From NCBI RefSeq assembly GCF_034119865.1, contig NZ_CP139421.1, forward strand, positions 1,860,001 through 1,924,000: DNA of 64,000 nucleotides, written 5' to 3'. Numbering within the stretch: position 1 is the first letter of the stretch; each line of letters begins with the position of its first letter. The notes beneath the pieces were generated by a model. The model did not search any database and was not told the origin of the DNA. It was given only the letters and a program-made list of their open reading frames with translations. Below, piece by piece: positions 38,439-48,614 of the stretch. A program made the translations under genes and the position numbers. This DNA is from Algoriphagus sp. NG3 (GTDB lineage Bacteria; Bacteroidota; Bacteroidia; Cytophagales; Cyclobacteriaceae).

Positions 38439-39941
38439 TCAATCTCTGTTTCCAAAAACAATTTCATCATCGGGCATAGGCCAGACAAAGACCCGATTGC
38501 TAGCAGCAATAGTCCCACCCGAATGGGCCAAAATATCCCGGTTCAATCTCTTGTACATGTAGAATATCTGGCCTTCTCCGTAAAACTCCTTACGAGCCTC
38601 TTTAATTAACTCAGATATAAAAAACTCATAATCAGCTTCATTATTAATCTCAGTACCTATACCGCGATTAAACCTCACTGTATTGAAGTATGTCCAGGCA
38701 ATTTCCGGATTTGTGTCAAAACTGCACTCTGCGGCGATGTAATACATCTCGCTCAATCGCAATGCTGGTGCTATCAGGCTATGTAGATTCGAATTTCCGT
38801 CACGTTTGTATTTCATAAACAAGAGTTTTGTTGTGATCCCATCACTTTCTTGCTTCATCCATTCTTTAAACCTGAAGTCATCCGCCCCTACGCCACCTGT
38901 TTCATAGATGATATTACCTTCTGCTGACACGATAGCTGTACTGGTGGCAATGTTTTCAAACCTGTTTCTCAGATCATTTTCCCTGGCAGGTATATACCAT
39001 CCGAAAATCAATTCTTTGTATAGAATCCGATCTTTGAGTTCATCGTCATCCGCCGTAAAATCATTTTTATCTGTCCACGGAAACTTGCCTGATTCAATAA
39101 CCTCCAATGCATATTTGAGCGCATTCTCCTGGTCGTTTTTATACAAGTACACCCTTGCCAACTCCGCACAAACAGCGTAGTAATTCATTCGATGCCTTCT
39201 GTTTTGCATAAACAGATCGTTGCCCTGTTCTTCATTGGATCCATCATCCGGTAGACCATCAAAATCATTATTATAAGTGTAGCCTACCACATAGCTATCT
39301 GTTAAAATTGGATCAGATTCCAATAATGTTCTTGCTTCAAGTAATTCAGCAATGATCAGATCCAACACTTCTGATACAGTGGATTGAGGTGTAATCTCTG
39401 TAGAGTAATTGATCACATAAGGAATAGCCGGTGAAGCAGGATTATTACGAAAAGATGGTGCGAACAACCGTAACAAATCAAAATGCAGGTAAGCTCTAAG
39501 AGCCTTGGCTTCACCTTTTATCAACGGGGCATAAAGCGCATTCGTAAACACACTTTCCTTTTCGTCGATGTTTTCAAGAATGAGGTTGCAATTCCCAATA
39601 GCATTGTACAGACCTATCCATATATTGTTCTTCCTAGTAACAAAAGAATTGTTCAGGTAGTTGAAGTCAGCCGTCTCGGCGTAGGTTTCAGCCAGTGTAT
39701 TGGAACCATTCGTCATGGAATAATTCTGGGCCAAAACGTCAAGAGAACCAAAAGTTAGTTCGTTGCCATATATGTCCCCTTCCGTACTCCTTACATAAAC
39801 ACCATTAAGTGCTTCAAAAAAACCGTATTCAGTACTAAACAAAACCTCCTTTTCAATTTGGGACTCCGGTCTTACATCCAGATAATCCTGACATGAAGAG
39901 AAAATGAGTAGGCCTGAGCATAATATCAGGTATTTTTTCAT
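38439..39941 (-). CDS. SusD/RagB family nutrient-binding lipoprotein
   Basis: The start MKKYLILCSGLLIFSSC (39939-39941) supplies the lipoprotein signal; the frame is open 17 codons upstream but without a better signal. SusD hallmarks are QDYLDVRPES just after the cysteine, KGEAKALRAYLHFDLLRLFAP (TPR helices) and the C-terminal KEARKEFYGEGQIFYMYKRL. It forms the lid of a SusC/D outer-membrane transporter. Because its SusC partner carries an internal stop, the pair may not work. It is followed closely by the DUF4843 gene. Confidence 0.93.
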   Translation of the reverse strand: MKKYLILCSGLLIFSSCQDYLDVRPESQIEKEVLFSTEYGFFEALNGVYVRSTEGDIYGNELTFGSLDVLAQNYSMTNGSNTLAETYAETADFNYLNNSFVTRKNNIWIGLYNAIGNCNLILENIDEKESVFTNALYAPLIKGEAKALRAYLHFDLLRLFAPSFRNNPASPAIPYVINYSTEITPQSTVSEVLDLIIAELLEARTLLESDPILTDSYVVGYTYNNDFDGLPDDGSNEEQGNDLFMQNRRHRMNYYAVCAELARVYLYKNDQENALKYALEVIESGKFPWTDKNDFTADDDELKDRILYKELIFGWYIPARENDLRNRFENIATSTAIVSAEGNIIYETGGVGADDFRFKEWMKQESDGITTKLLFMKYKRDGNSNLHSLIAPALRLSEMYYIAAECSFDTNPEIAWTYFNTVRFNRGIGTEINNEADYEFFISELIKEARKEFYGEGQIFYMYKRLNRDILAHSGGTIAASNRVFVWPMPDDEIVFGNRD

Positions 39942-39998
39942 TTCTATTCTTTTAGTAAAATAAATTTCTTTTGTCAATTTGATTGGCTTCATTTCTGA

Positions 39999-42900
39999 TC
40001 AGAATCTCGCCTGAACGGAGAATGTAACCATCCTGGCAAACGGGTATTGAATACCGCGTTCCAGCTTCACAGGAGCCCATCTCCAGATGTCATTCATAGT
40101 CACCGTGAATTTCAGACTCTGCATTTTCAGATCTTTAGCCAGCTTGCCATAGCTTTCGTAGCTCAGATTAGCCGAGCGCAACTCTACGGCATTGTCCGCC
40201 TGCAAAAACCGGGAGGAGGCATTCGTGTTTTCCCTGATCGCTATATCCTTGAAGAAGGCTATGTCTCCTGGTTGCTGCCATCTTTCCGACAACACCCGTC
40301 TATCTGCATTGTACCTTGGGTCAGCATTTTCCACACGATCCACCAAAGTCTGATTATAAAGATCCCCACCCAGCTTGGTGTAAAAATTAACTGATAGGAA
40401 GAAATTCTTATAAGAGATATTGGTGCCGAAGGTTCCGTCGATTAGAGGCGAACTATCACCCACAGGTACATTGTCTTTCGCATCGTATTCGTAGGTAATT
40501 GTCCCATCTTTTTTTACATAAAGTTCTCTTCCATTTTCCGGGTCAATGCCCAAAGAAGGAACTGCATAAATAGTGTTCAAGGATTCTCCCTCACGAAATC
40601 TCAATAATGGCGCACCTCCCTGACCTTCGTCAACCTCATCGTTATACTTCTTCAGCGATTCGGAGATTTTTTTGATGGTATTCTTGTTATGTGCGATATT
40701 TGCAAAGAGCCCTACAAACCAACCACCTGCCCCTTGGACCACATTGGTTCTAAACAAAACCTCAAAACCCTTATTCTCCATCGTACCAAGATTGGCTTTA
40801 TAAGAACCGAACCCAACAGATGACGGTACGATGATATCCGCCAGCACATCTTCGGTATTTCTATAATAGTACCTCGGCAGGAGGTAAATCCTATTATTGA
40901 AAAGCGAAACCTCAAGACCAAGATCATAGTTTCGCGTTCTTTGCCATTTCAATGACTCGTTTCCATAACCCAGACTCACAGCACCTACGCCGGTAGAATA
41001 CCAGTCATTTCTATATTCATAAGTGGTTTTGGACATGTAGGATGGAAAAGAAACATCTCCGGTAACACCCGTGGTAGCCCTTATTGTGAATCTATTAACA
41101 TAAGATTTATCAGATAAAAAACCCTCATTATGCAGGTTCCAACCAATACCGGCCGCCCAAAAGGGAGCATATTTGTTTTCGGTTCCAAATTTTGAGGATC
41201 CATCTATTCGGGTGGCTAGATCAAAGAGGTATTTATCCTTGATAGAGTAATTAATATTGGCAAAAACTCCCAGCATTCGCTCTACAGACCTATCCCCATT
41301 TGGAGAGGAATTTTCTTCATAGCGATTGGCAAAAGAAATATTTGTGAATCTGTCACTTATGAATCCTGTCGCAGTAAAGCTCTTGAACTCACTACTGTAG
41401 GATCTCCAGTTGGCACCCAGGGATGCATTGAAAAAATGTTCGCCAATTACTTTATTGTACGATGCCACAAAATTCCCATCTATAGCAGTCTCATTTGCAC
41501 TTGCATAATCATACCGCCCTCTCCTTTTAAGGTCATCACCAGTATAGTTGTAGAATTCATTGCTAAAAGGTGATTGGTATTTATCCCTATCCGAAAGCAT
41601 TCTGTTCAAACTGATCTGCGCATTCATACGCAAACTTGGCGTAACCTGGTAAACAGTGGAAAACGAATTGATAATCTGCGTGTAATTCTCAATATCAGAA
41701 TTGCTCAGGGTAGCATTGTAGGTGGGATTTAGACCCACATCCTGTAGCTGATTGCCGCTGGCCTCTCGTCGCTGCCAGCTATCCACCACTTGGAGAATAT
41801 TGCCATTATCGTCCACTTTAGGATAATAGGGATTCATTCTTGCATAGTCGGAAAAACTGCCATAAGGAGACTCTTGACTTTTTGTTACCGTGATTGCCAG
41901 TTGATTATTGAAAGTGATTTTATCTTTCAAATTGTAGGTTAGCCTCAAGTCCCCTCCATATCGGTTTCATTCAGAGCCTTTCATGACACCTTTCATGTTT
42001 TGATATCTTCCTGACACTCCATATAGCATCGTACTGGATCCACCCTCTGCATAAATGGAGTGCGAACTTCCTATGGATCTCTCTACGGGTTCGGACAACC
42101 AGTAGGAATTCACACCGCTCACCACGTTCTTCTTCTTCTGATAATAGAGCATATCCAATTCATTCTGGCTATTCCCATTGGTATTGGTAGTGGTGCTATA
42201 AAGCCCGGCCAATCGCTCATATTCTAGCTTTTCCTCCGCATTTAGCAACTGGTAAACCGATAAGTCCGGCCCACTGATATTTACATCGCCAGTATATGTG
42301 ACATGGATTTTTCCTTCCTCCGGAGGGTTGGTCGTGATGACTACCACGCCATTGGCAGCTCGGGAACCATAAATAGCGGCAGCGGCGGCATCTTTCAGCA
42401 AAGTAATAGAAGCAATCCTGTTAAAATTAATATCGAAAACAGTTTGAATACTCACCTGAAAGCCATCCAATATGAAGGTTGGGAGATTTGGATTATTGAT
42501 CAATGAGGCCTTGCTCAAATTAAACCCATCAGTAGATTCAGGACTATTGCTTGGAAGCCCTGTGGAACCTCTGACCGTAATTTCCGGTATGGAGTTTGGG
42601 TTCGACCCTAACGAGGTGTTTTCCGTTACTCTAAACGAAGGGTCAAATAATTGAATAGCAGCAAGGATATTAGTAGGATTGGCCTGCTTCAAATCCTCGC
42701 CTGAAATAGTGATTGTAGTCCCGGTAAACGATTCCTTCCTGATCTCAGAGTAACCATTGACCACCACTTCACTCAACTGCCCTACCTCTTCTTCCAGCGT
42801 AATCTGAAAGATACTTTGATCTCCGATTTTCACATTCTGGACTTTATATCCTATAAAGGAAACTACAAGAACATCCTCTTCATTTTCCTCAGGAATAGAA

Positions 42901-43418
42901 AACTTAAAAAATCCGTCAACATCCGTAGTTGTTCCAATGCCAGTACCTTTCAGCATGATAGTGGCCCCCACTATAGTTTCTCCTCTTTTATCCGTTATTT
43001 TTCCGGAAAGGATCTTTGCTTGGGGTGATTTGACCGGAAGGATAAAGTTTTTTTCACCCTCTTTCTTTTCTTCTGATATATGTTTAAAAAGAACAAGCTG
43101 TCCACTCATTTCTTTGTAATCCACTCCAAAATCTGATAAGGTGACGTTAAGCACCTCACTCAGCTTTTGCTTGTTGAATTTTGGTGAGATCTTTTTATTC
43201 ACAGGGATTACCGATGGACTATAGACAAACCTAACATCTGCCATAGCCTGAAGGCTCTCCAAAAAGTCGATGATCTCGACCTGTTCTAATGAAATAGAAA
43301 TTCTTTTATCTAATACCTGACCGTTAGCCATTCCGATGGAAAGTATCATGGCTATAGTCAATAGCATGGATATTCTATTAAAAATATCCTTTAAAGCATA
43401 CAGCTGCTTTCTTTTCAT
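39999..43418 (-). pseudogene. SusC/RagA TonB-dependent transporter split by one in-frame TGA
   Basis: The full frame is 1140 codons, a normal SusC length, with a signal at MKRKQLYALK, an N-terminal STN domain (DKRISISLEQVEIIDFLESL), a carboxypeptidase-like beta domain, the plug (VRGSTGLPSN, AAAIYGSRAANGVVVI) and a full barrel ending in ARF. Codon 484 (41967-41969) is TGA within GVMKGSE-stop-NRYGGDL; reading resumes in the same frame and no base is lost. A single C to T or A to T change of an Arg codon would explain it. With STN present, it should signal to the FecR/sigma pair. It is either a recent nonsense mutation, a sequencing error or recoding. Confidence 0.9.
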
Positions 43419-43482
43419 ATATTTGTAGTGTCGTTGTTCTAAAATTAACTTGGGCAATATCCTACCATCAGGTAGTAGTCAG

Positions 43483-43508
43483 ACTGGCAATGTTAGGGCA
43501 TTGCCAGT
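43483..43508. terminator. Hairpin between FecR and SusC genes
   Basis: ACTGGCAATG (43483-43492) pairs with CATTGCCAGT (43499-43508) with a 6-base loop. The T run lies on the plus-strand side, so on the coding minus strand it is a stem-loop in the mRNA rather than a classical terminator. A second small stem, CTACC-TGAT-GGTAG, lies just downstream on the minus strand. Both could separate susC expression from sigma/FecR. Confidence 0.5.
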
Positions 43509-43633
43509 TTTTTTTATCTACGCTCAGCTGATCCTCTCAGGGGACAGAACCAGGTATCTCTGTTAAGTTTTAGGGGGATAGAGTAGCTGTTTTACATAGT
43601 CTTTTATTTTGATAGAATAATAAGTTTTAGGAG

Positions 43634-44683
43634 CTAGACACTGCAGGCATTACCTTTGATAATGATGCTGAGGTTGTTTACTTCATAAGACATTCCGGTG
43701 GTTTGACATATCAAATCAAGTTTGGAATACATATTTTCACCATTCAGATCACCGGTAAAGGTGCAATTGTAAATTCTCGAATCGTCGGGAATGATATTTA
43801 TCCCATAGGTGGATTCGATATCATTCAAAATCTGCTTTAGCGATACATTTTTATAGTTAAAGCCAAACTCTGCAATGGCTTGCGCATTCTTGAGTGGTTT
43901 TGGATTCTCAACTATGGCAGGAACTAGATCTTTTGAGTCTTCATTGTAGGTTACTTTTTGATTTGGGGTGATGTAAAGCTCTTTCTTCGAATTACTTGAA
44001 AACAAACCTTGATTATTGGCAGTGACCAGCACTTTCCCTGTGACCACTTCCACTTCACTTTCCGGTAAATTCCCAGATCGTATAAAGAAACTTGTCCCAA
44101 TCACTTTGGTAACCAAATTGTTAGAAAACACAGAAAAAGGACGCTCGGGATTTTTACTCACTTCAAAAAATGCTTCTCCCGATAGATATACCTCTCGTTT
44201 ATCTTTTTCAAACTCAGATGGGTAAATTACTTTAGCACCGGAATGAAGGGTTACCTTACTCCCATCTGCCAAGACCACCATCATGAGAGAGTCGGTTAGG
44301 TTTTCTTTCACAATAGACTTGTCAATTGCTGCTATACGTTCTTGATGGTCTAAATACCTATCCTTGTAGGAAAGATTGAAAAGCAAAGCTGCACAAATAA
44401 CAATACCGACAACTGCCGCGGCAGCCACAACCTTCGGCCACAGTCGAACCACCTTGGCTTGGTTGATTGGCTCAATTTCCTTTGCTGATGGAGATGCGGA
44501 TTTATTAATGGCATGAGTCCACATTCTCCCCCCTATTGCTTCCAGTTCCTCTTCACTTATTTCAGGCAAAACGTACTTTTTGCCTAAGGAATCGTACCAT
44601 GCTTCCACGATTTCCCGTTCTTCATCGGTACAGTTGCCCGATTGGTAGCGCTCCAATAAATTGTAAAGGTAATCTCTGCTCAT
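43634..44683 (-). CDS. FecR family anti-sigma factor
   Basis: The 349-aa inner-membrane protein has a cytoplasmic N-terminal part with CTDEEREIVEAWY, one membrane segment near 85-105 (VVAAAAVVGIVICAALLF) and a periplasmic FecR domain. That domain contains DGSKVTLHSGAKVIYPSEF, REVYLSGEAFFEVSKNPERPF and VIGTSFFIRS. A C-terminal STN-like DUF4974 domain carries VSLKQILNDIESTYGINII and FTGDL. It binds the ECF sigma factor encoded upstream and releases it when the STN domain of a loaded SusC signals. The gene order sigma-FecR-SusC-SusD is the standard one. Confidence 0.94.
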   Translation of the reverse strand: MSRDYLYNLLERYQSGNCTDEEREIVEAWYDSLGKKYVLPEISEEELEAIGGRMWTHAINKSASPSAKEIEPINQAKVVRLWPKVVAAAAVVGIVICAALLFNLSYKDRYLDHQERIAAIDKSIVKENLTDSLMMVVLADGSKVTLHSGAKVIYPSEFEKDKREVYLSGEAFFEVSKNPERPFSVFSNNLVTKVIGTSFFIRSGNLPESEVEVVTGKVLVTANNQGLFSSNSKKELYITPNQKVTYNEDSKDLVPAIVENPKPLKNAQAIAEFGFNYKNVSLKQILNDIESTYGINIIPDDSRIYNCTFTGDLNGENMYSKLDLICQTTGMSYEVNNLSIIIKGNACSV

Positions 44684-44822
44684 AATTTGCTCTATTCATC
44701 TGTATAGTAAATCATACTTACCCTATCCCTAAACGCAAGATGATATTTTTGTGATTTTTTTTTGGATTTGTTCCTATTGCGATAATCCAGGAACTGGATG
44801 GAATAAAAATACCAGTGATCGA

Positions 44823-45425
44823 CTACCAAGTTTTAAAGATCCATAAGAGAACTACCATCAAGTATTCTTTGAGATAAATCCTCATCTTCTTTAGACTTTG
44901 ACTGATATGGTACTCCACGGCCTTTTCGGAAAGATCCAACACGTCGGCTATTTCCTTTACCGGTTTGTTTTCCTCCCTACTCATTTTAAAGACCGTTCTA
45001 GTCTTCTCGGGAAGGGAATCCATTGCAAGGGATATGCTTTCCGACAGATCATTCAGCCTAGCCAAATGATCGCTACTGTTTTCAGAATAGTTTAAATGGG
45101 TTTTGGCAAATTCCCTGTACTTTTCCTTTACCGCCTGAGATTTGTAAAAATTAATGATAGCATAACGAATGGACTGGTTTAGCCAGCCTGAAAGATGCTG
45201 GATATCCACTGTATTTCTGCGGTCCCATAAACTCATAAAGAGATCTTGGGTAAGCCCTTCCGCAAGTTCCTTGTTGCCAGTCTTTCTGTATGCCTGTTGA
45301 AAAAGTAGTTTCCAGTAGCGTTTATATATTTCCTGGAAGGCATTCTTATCTTCTTCATTTACTAAATGAATAACTAACTCTTCATCCCGTAATAAAAAAT
45401 AATCCATAGAGTTTTGCTTAATCAT
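44823..45425 (-). CDS. ECF sigma factor of the FecR/SusC locus
   Basis: The 200-aa protein has sigma region 2 (FQEIYKRYWKLLFQQAYRKTGNKELAEGLTQDLFMSLW) and region 4 (LPEKTRTVFKMSREENKPVKEIADVLDLSEKAVEYHISQSLKKM), typical of RpoE-like factors paired with FecR in Bacteroidota. A shorter start at MDYFLL (45405-45407) is also possible. It directs transcription of the downstream susCD-type operon when freed from FecR. The C-terminal tail MVVLLWIFKTW is hydrophobic, as in many family members. A 140-bp gap separates it from fecR. Confidence 0.93.
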   Translation of the reverse strand: MIKQNSMDYFLLRDEELVIHLVNEEDKNAFQEIYKRYWKLLFQQAYRKTGNKELAEGLTQDLFMSLWDRRNTVDIQHLSGWLNQSIRYAIINFYKSQAVKEKYREFAKTHLNYSENSSDHLARLNDLSESISLAMDSLPEKTRTVFKMSREENKPVKEIADVLDLSEKAVEYHISQSLKKMRIYLKEYLMVVLLWIFKTW

Positions 45426-46124
45426 TCATATGCTGACATGGAACTTCATATTTCTAAAACTAAGTAAAAATAATTTTAGAATAACATGGCTGGCAGAAAT
45501 CAACAATGAAAATAATCAAACAACCTCCTGTTTTCTTACAAATACCGAAACAAAAACATCTTTTAGCTATGAAATTTTCATTTGGCATCACCTATACTTG
45601 CAGATAATTAGGCGCATTCGAAGCCTCATATATCCTGTAACCCTTAGTTGCTATCAGAGTTTTTGTTTGGTCAGGATTTGATTGAAATGGAAAGATGGAT
45701 CCATCTACATTGAATTTAAACTTAAATGTCTGAAAACACTCCTTGTCCTAAATAGTTTTTTGCATGAGTAATAAAATAGGCCACTTGCATTCAAACTATT
45801 CCATTCAAATCTCGGATCCAGGTTTCAAACTCACGTTTCCCACTCTTCATGACAATCACTCTCCTTTCTGTTTTTAAAAATATATTGGATCCTTCCTGTT
45901 ACGGATTGTTCATCAGGTTTCCTACCGATGTCAAACTGTTGTGGGAAAGCTGTGTGTGAGTTTTCGAAAAACAGCTTTTCGGAGTATGTGGAAAAATGGG
46001 CATTCCAAGACCATGTTCCAAATACAGAGAAGAGAAAATTGCACAGATGTCCCTTCTCCAGAAAAAGGAAAAACAGTTTCAAGGAGTTTAATTAATTCAA
46101 CTTATCCTTTACAAATTTGTGGCT
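45426..46124. other. Intergenic region, nothing clearly coding
   Basis: About 700 bp separate the divergent sigma and Crp genes. A minus-strand frame at 45831-46082 (SEKLFFENSHTAFPQQFDIG...) has mixed, partly protein-like composition and may be a fragment of a lost gene, but I recognise no family. A plus-strand frame at 45430-45681 looks random. Confidence 0.35.
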
Positions 46125-46694
46125 ATGGATAAATTGATGGAATATCTATTGCATTTTGGAAATTTAAACCCAAAGCAAATAGGGTTTATTTCCCAAAAAG
46201 CCAAAGAATCAGACCTTCAGAAAGGTGAATTTTTTTCAGAGGCAGGAAAAATTGCCAGACAGGTGGGTTTCATAATAGATGGAGTCATACGATTTTGTCA
46301 CTACACCGACACTGGAGAGGAAATAACCACCTACTTTATGGATGAAAACAATTTTTTCGTGGATTTGAACAGTTTCGACAATAGAATCCCATCAACAGGA
46401 TACATTCAGGCTGTTACTGACTGCAAGCTAATTGTGTTTATGCAACAGGATTGGCAAGAACTCTCGAATTCAATTGTTGGCTGGGATAAAATCGTGCAAA
46501 AAATCCTCTCAAAATCAATGCTTGAAAAATTAGACAAAATAAATCCTTTAATATCTGAGGATGCCACCACCAGATACTTGAAGTTTTTAGAAAAATATCC
46601 AAAACTTATCAATAGAATCCCACTATCCTATTTGGCTTCCTATTTAGGAATAACACAGTCATCATTGAGCAGGATTAGAAAAAGCATCACATAG
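46125..46694 (+). CDS. Crp/Fnr family transcription regulator (copy 1)
   Basis: The start is ATG 46125 (MDKLMEYLLHFG), six bases inside a GTG-led frame; it gives 189 residues, exactly the length of copy 2. A cNMP-binding-like beta roll occupies about 10-115 (GEFFSEAGKIARQVGFIIDGVIRFCHY). A C-terminal helix-turn-helix is seen at LSYLASYLGITQSSLSRIRKSI. The residues contacting cAMP in true Crp are not obvious, so the ligand may be different or absent. It is followed by a palindrome at 46702 and by an SDR gene, and is paralogous to 47966-48535. Confidence 0.9.
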   Translation: MDKLMEYLLHFGNLNPKQIGFISQKAKESDLQKGEFFSEAGKIARQVGFIIDGVIRFCHYTDTGEEITTYFMDENNFFVDLNSFDNRIPSTGYIQAVTDCKLIVFMQQDWQELSNSIVGWDKIVQKILSKSMLEKLDKINPLISEDATTRYLKFLEKYPKLINRIPLSYLASYLGITQSSLSRIRKSIT

Positions 46695-46701
46695 ATAGGA
46701 T

Positions 46702-46717
46702 TTTGTCATATGGCAAA
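46702..46717 (+). promoter_or_regulatory. Predicted Crp-type operator (copy 1)
   Basis: TTTGTCA-TA-TGGCAAA is a near-perfect 7-2-7 palindrome (one mismatch). It begins eight bases after the stop of Crp copy 1. A palindrome of the same architecture sits at the identical distance after Crp copy 2. Confidence 0.6.
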
Positions 46718-46923
46718 TAATTTCTTTTTTCTTGACGGCACCTTTGGGTCATAATAAAAGAATATGATTATACGAAATGATGCCAGTAGCCATATTTTCC
46801 ATGCTTTATCGGCTGGATGACCGATGACGGTTGACCGAAGTAGCCTCAAGGCTAGTGTTGACCAAATCCTATAATGCTTTTGTCTCTTTACTGATAGAAA
46901 AGCGGATATACATATAAAAGAAA

Positions 46924-47838
46924 ATGGAAAAATTAAACATTGTAATGACTGGAGGCACCTCCGGATTTGGAGCCGTCACTTCAAAAGAATTGATTGATAC
47001 ATTGGGCACACATGTGATTTTGGGAAATAGAAACAGGCAGATACATGGGGCAAAGCATATTCCACTTAATTTAGAAAGTTTGGATAATGTCCGTTTGTTT
47101 GTGGCTGAGGTGATTAAAAATATCAAGTCCGAAAAAATTCAGGTGCTTATTTGCAATGCAGGTATGAACCACCCGGACATCAATTCGAGAACTATTGATG
47201 GTTTTGAAACAACCTTTGCTGTCAACCATTTGGCGCATTTTTACTTGTTAAAATTATTGATGCCCTATTTGGACACCAATGCCAAGATCATAATGACTTC
47301 AAGCAGCACACACGACCCAGATGAAAATGCATTGTCTGCTCCGCCAAAACATGCCAATGCAATTTGGTTGGCACATCCCGAAAAAGATAAAACGCTGAAT
47401 GATAAAATGACTATCAATGCACAAAGGGCTTACTCTTCTTCTAAATTGTGCGCTATTCTTACCATAAGACAACTTGCTAGAACTGCTGAAGCAAACCAAA
47501 ATAATTGGCAATGTATTGCTTATGACCCGGGAGCAACACCGGGTACCGGTTTACTTCAGAAAGGGACAATATTTATGCGAGTAGCTTGGCAGATTTTTAG
47601 GATACCATTTTTGAGAAAGCGAATACTTCCGAAATCAAATAGTATCAATGATGCAGGTGTGACATTGGCTAGTTTGGCATTGGGGAATGTAAAAGTGCCT
47701 GCAGGCAAGGTTTATGTAGCATTGCGGGCTGGTGAGATAACCTTTCTACCACCTTCTAAACTAGCACAGAATAACAGTTTAATGGAAGAGCTTTGGAAGC
47801 AGAGCGGACAGCTTTTGAATGAAGCCAAATTCAAGTGA
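46924..47838 (+). CDS. SDR family oxidoreductase (POR-like)
   Basis: The 304-aa Rossmann protein has the cofactor loop MTGGTSGFGAVTSKEL, the NAG motif LICNAGMNHPD, a catalytic-type Ser region IIMTSSSTHDP, and YSSSK in AQRAYSSSKLCAIL for the Tyr and Lys. The long insertion and C-terminal part resemble protochlorophyllide-reductase-like SDRs, which in non-phototrophs reduce other substrates. It lies downstream of Crp copy 1 and its palindrome and is probably controlled by that regulator. The substrate is unknown. Confidence 0.88.
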   Translation: MEKLNIVMTGGTSGFGAVTSKELIDTLGTHVILGNRNRQIHGAKHIPLNLESLDNVRLFVAEVIKNIKSEKIQVLICNAGMNHPDINSRTIDGFETTFAVNHLAHFYLLKLLMPYLDTNAKIIMTSSSTHDPDENALSAPPKHANAIWLAHPEKDKTLNDKMTINAQRAYSSSKLCAILTIRQLARTAEANQNNWQCIAYDPGATPGTGLLQKGTIFMRVAWQIFRIPFLRKRILPKSNSINDAGVTLASLALGNVKVPAGKVYVALRAGEITFLPPSKLAQNNSLMEELWKQSGQLLNEAKFK

Positions 47839-47916
47839 TTGGATAACATCAATCGACAAACTATTCCATTCAAAAACCATTATTTTATTTCGGGATTCGC
47901 AGCACTAACGTTACTT

Positions 47917-47933
47917 TTTGTCTAAAGGACAAA
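47917..47933 (+). promoter_or_regulatory. Predicted autoregulatory operator before Crp copy 2
   Basis: TTTGTC-TAAAG-GACAAA has 6-bp arms and lies 33 bp before the ATG of Crp copy 2. Its half-site TTTGTC is the same as that of the palindrome at 46702. Confidence 0.5.
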
Positions 47934-47965
47934 CCCTGAATAAATTAAACTTGTTGAATCACGAT

Positions 47966-48535
47966 ATGGAAGCACTTATAAATTATTTACTACATTTTGG
48001 TCATTTAAATCAGCAGCAAATAGGATTTATATCCCAAAAAGCAAATGAACTGGTACTTAATAAGGACGAGTACTTTTCAGAAGCAGGGAAAATAGCTCAT
48101 CAAGTAGGCTTTATTGTAGAAGGCGTAGTAAGAGTTTGCTATTACAACAATAAAGGGGAAGATATAACCCGGTATTTCTTTGATGAAAACCATTTAGTGG
48201 TAGAGATGAAAAGTTTTGAAAGTAATATGGAAAGCTCTGAATACATACAGGCTGTGACGGACTGTAAGCTTATAGTCATATCGAAGCCGGATTGGAAAGA
48301 AATTTCTCAGACCATTATTGGCTGGGATACTATTATACAGCGGATCTTCCAACAAACTTTAATTGAAAAACTGGAAAGTAGAAGTCCATTGGTCGAACAG
48401 GATGCAACCACCCGTTATTTGACATTTCTAGAGAAATTTCCGCAACTCACCAACCGCATTCCATTGTCACAGCTTGCCTCCTATCTGGGCATTACACAAC
48501 AGTCATTAAGCAGAATACGAAAAAACATCCGTTAA
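47966..48535 (+). CDS. Crp/Fnr family transcription regulator (copy 2)
   Basis: The start is MEALINYLLHFGHL (ATG 47966), giving 189 residues; the frame is open 16 codons upstream through the operator. It aligns without gaps to copy 1, sharing QIGFISQKA, FSEAGKIA, QAVTDCKLIV, IGWD and LASYLGITQ-SLSRIRK. A cNMP-binding-like domain precedes the helix-turn-helix. The two copies probably arose by duplication of a regulator/SDR unit. A perfect palindrome follows eight bases after its stop, ahead of the next SDR gene. Confidence 0.9.
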   Translation: MEALINYLLHFGHLNQQQIGFISQKANELVLNKDEYFSEAGKIAHQVGFIVEGVVRVCYYNNKGEDITRYFFDENHLVVEMKSFESNMESSEYIQAVTDCKLIVISKPDWKEISQTIIGWDTIIQRIFQQTLIEKLESRSPLVEQDATTRYLTFLEKFPQLTNRIPLSQLASYLGITQQSLSRIRKNIR

Positions 48536-48542
48536 AATGCTT

Positions 48543-48558
48543 TTTACCAAATGGTAAA
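48543..48558 (+). promoter_or_regulatory. Predicted Crp-type operator (copy 2)
   Basis: TTTACCA-AA-TGGTAAA is a perfect 7-2-7 palindrome, starting eight bases after the stop of Crp copy 2 and 57 bases before the SDR ATG. It has the same layout as the site at 46702-46717. Confidence 0.65.
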
Positions 48559-48614
48559 TGATCTCATTTCTGAAAAAAGCAACTTTACAATCTCACTTGT
48601 AAAAATCAGAAACT

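Noticed and set aside
39999..41948. Separate 649-aa SusC-like gene with TTG start
   Set aside because: It is in the same frame as the upstream SusC half, separated only by one TGA and six codons, so it is the second part of one broken gene.
43483..43508. Rho-independent terminator of the FecR transcript
   Set aside because: On the coding minus strand the T run precedes rather than follows the stem; kept only as a hairpin.
45430..45681. 83-codon plus-strand ORF before the Crp gene
   Set aside because: Low-complexity AT-rich frame with no start signal or family resemblance.
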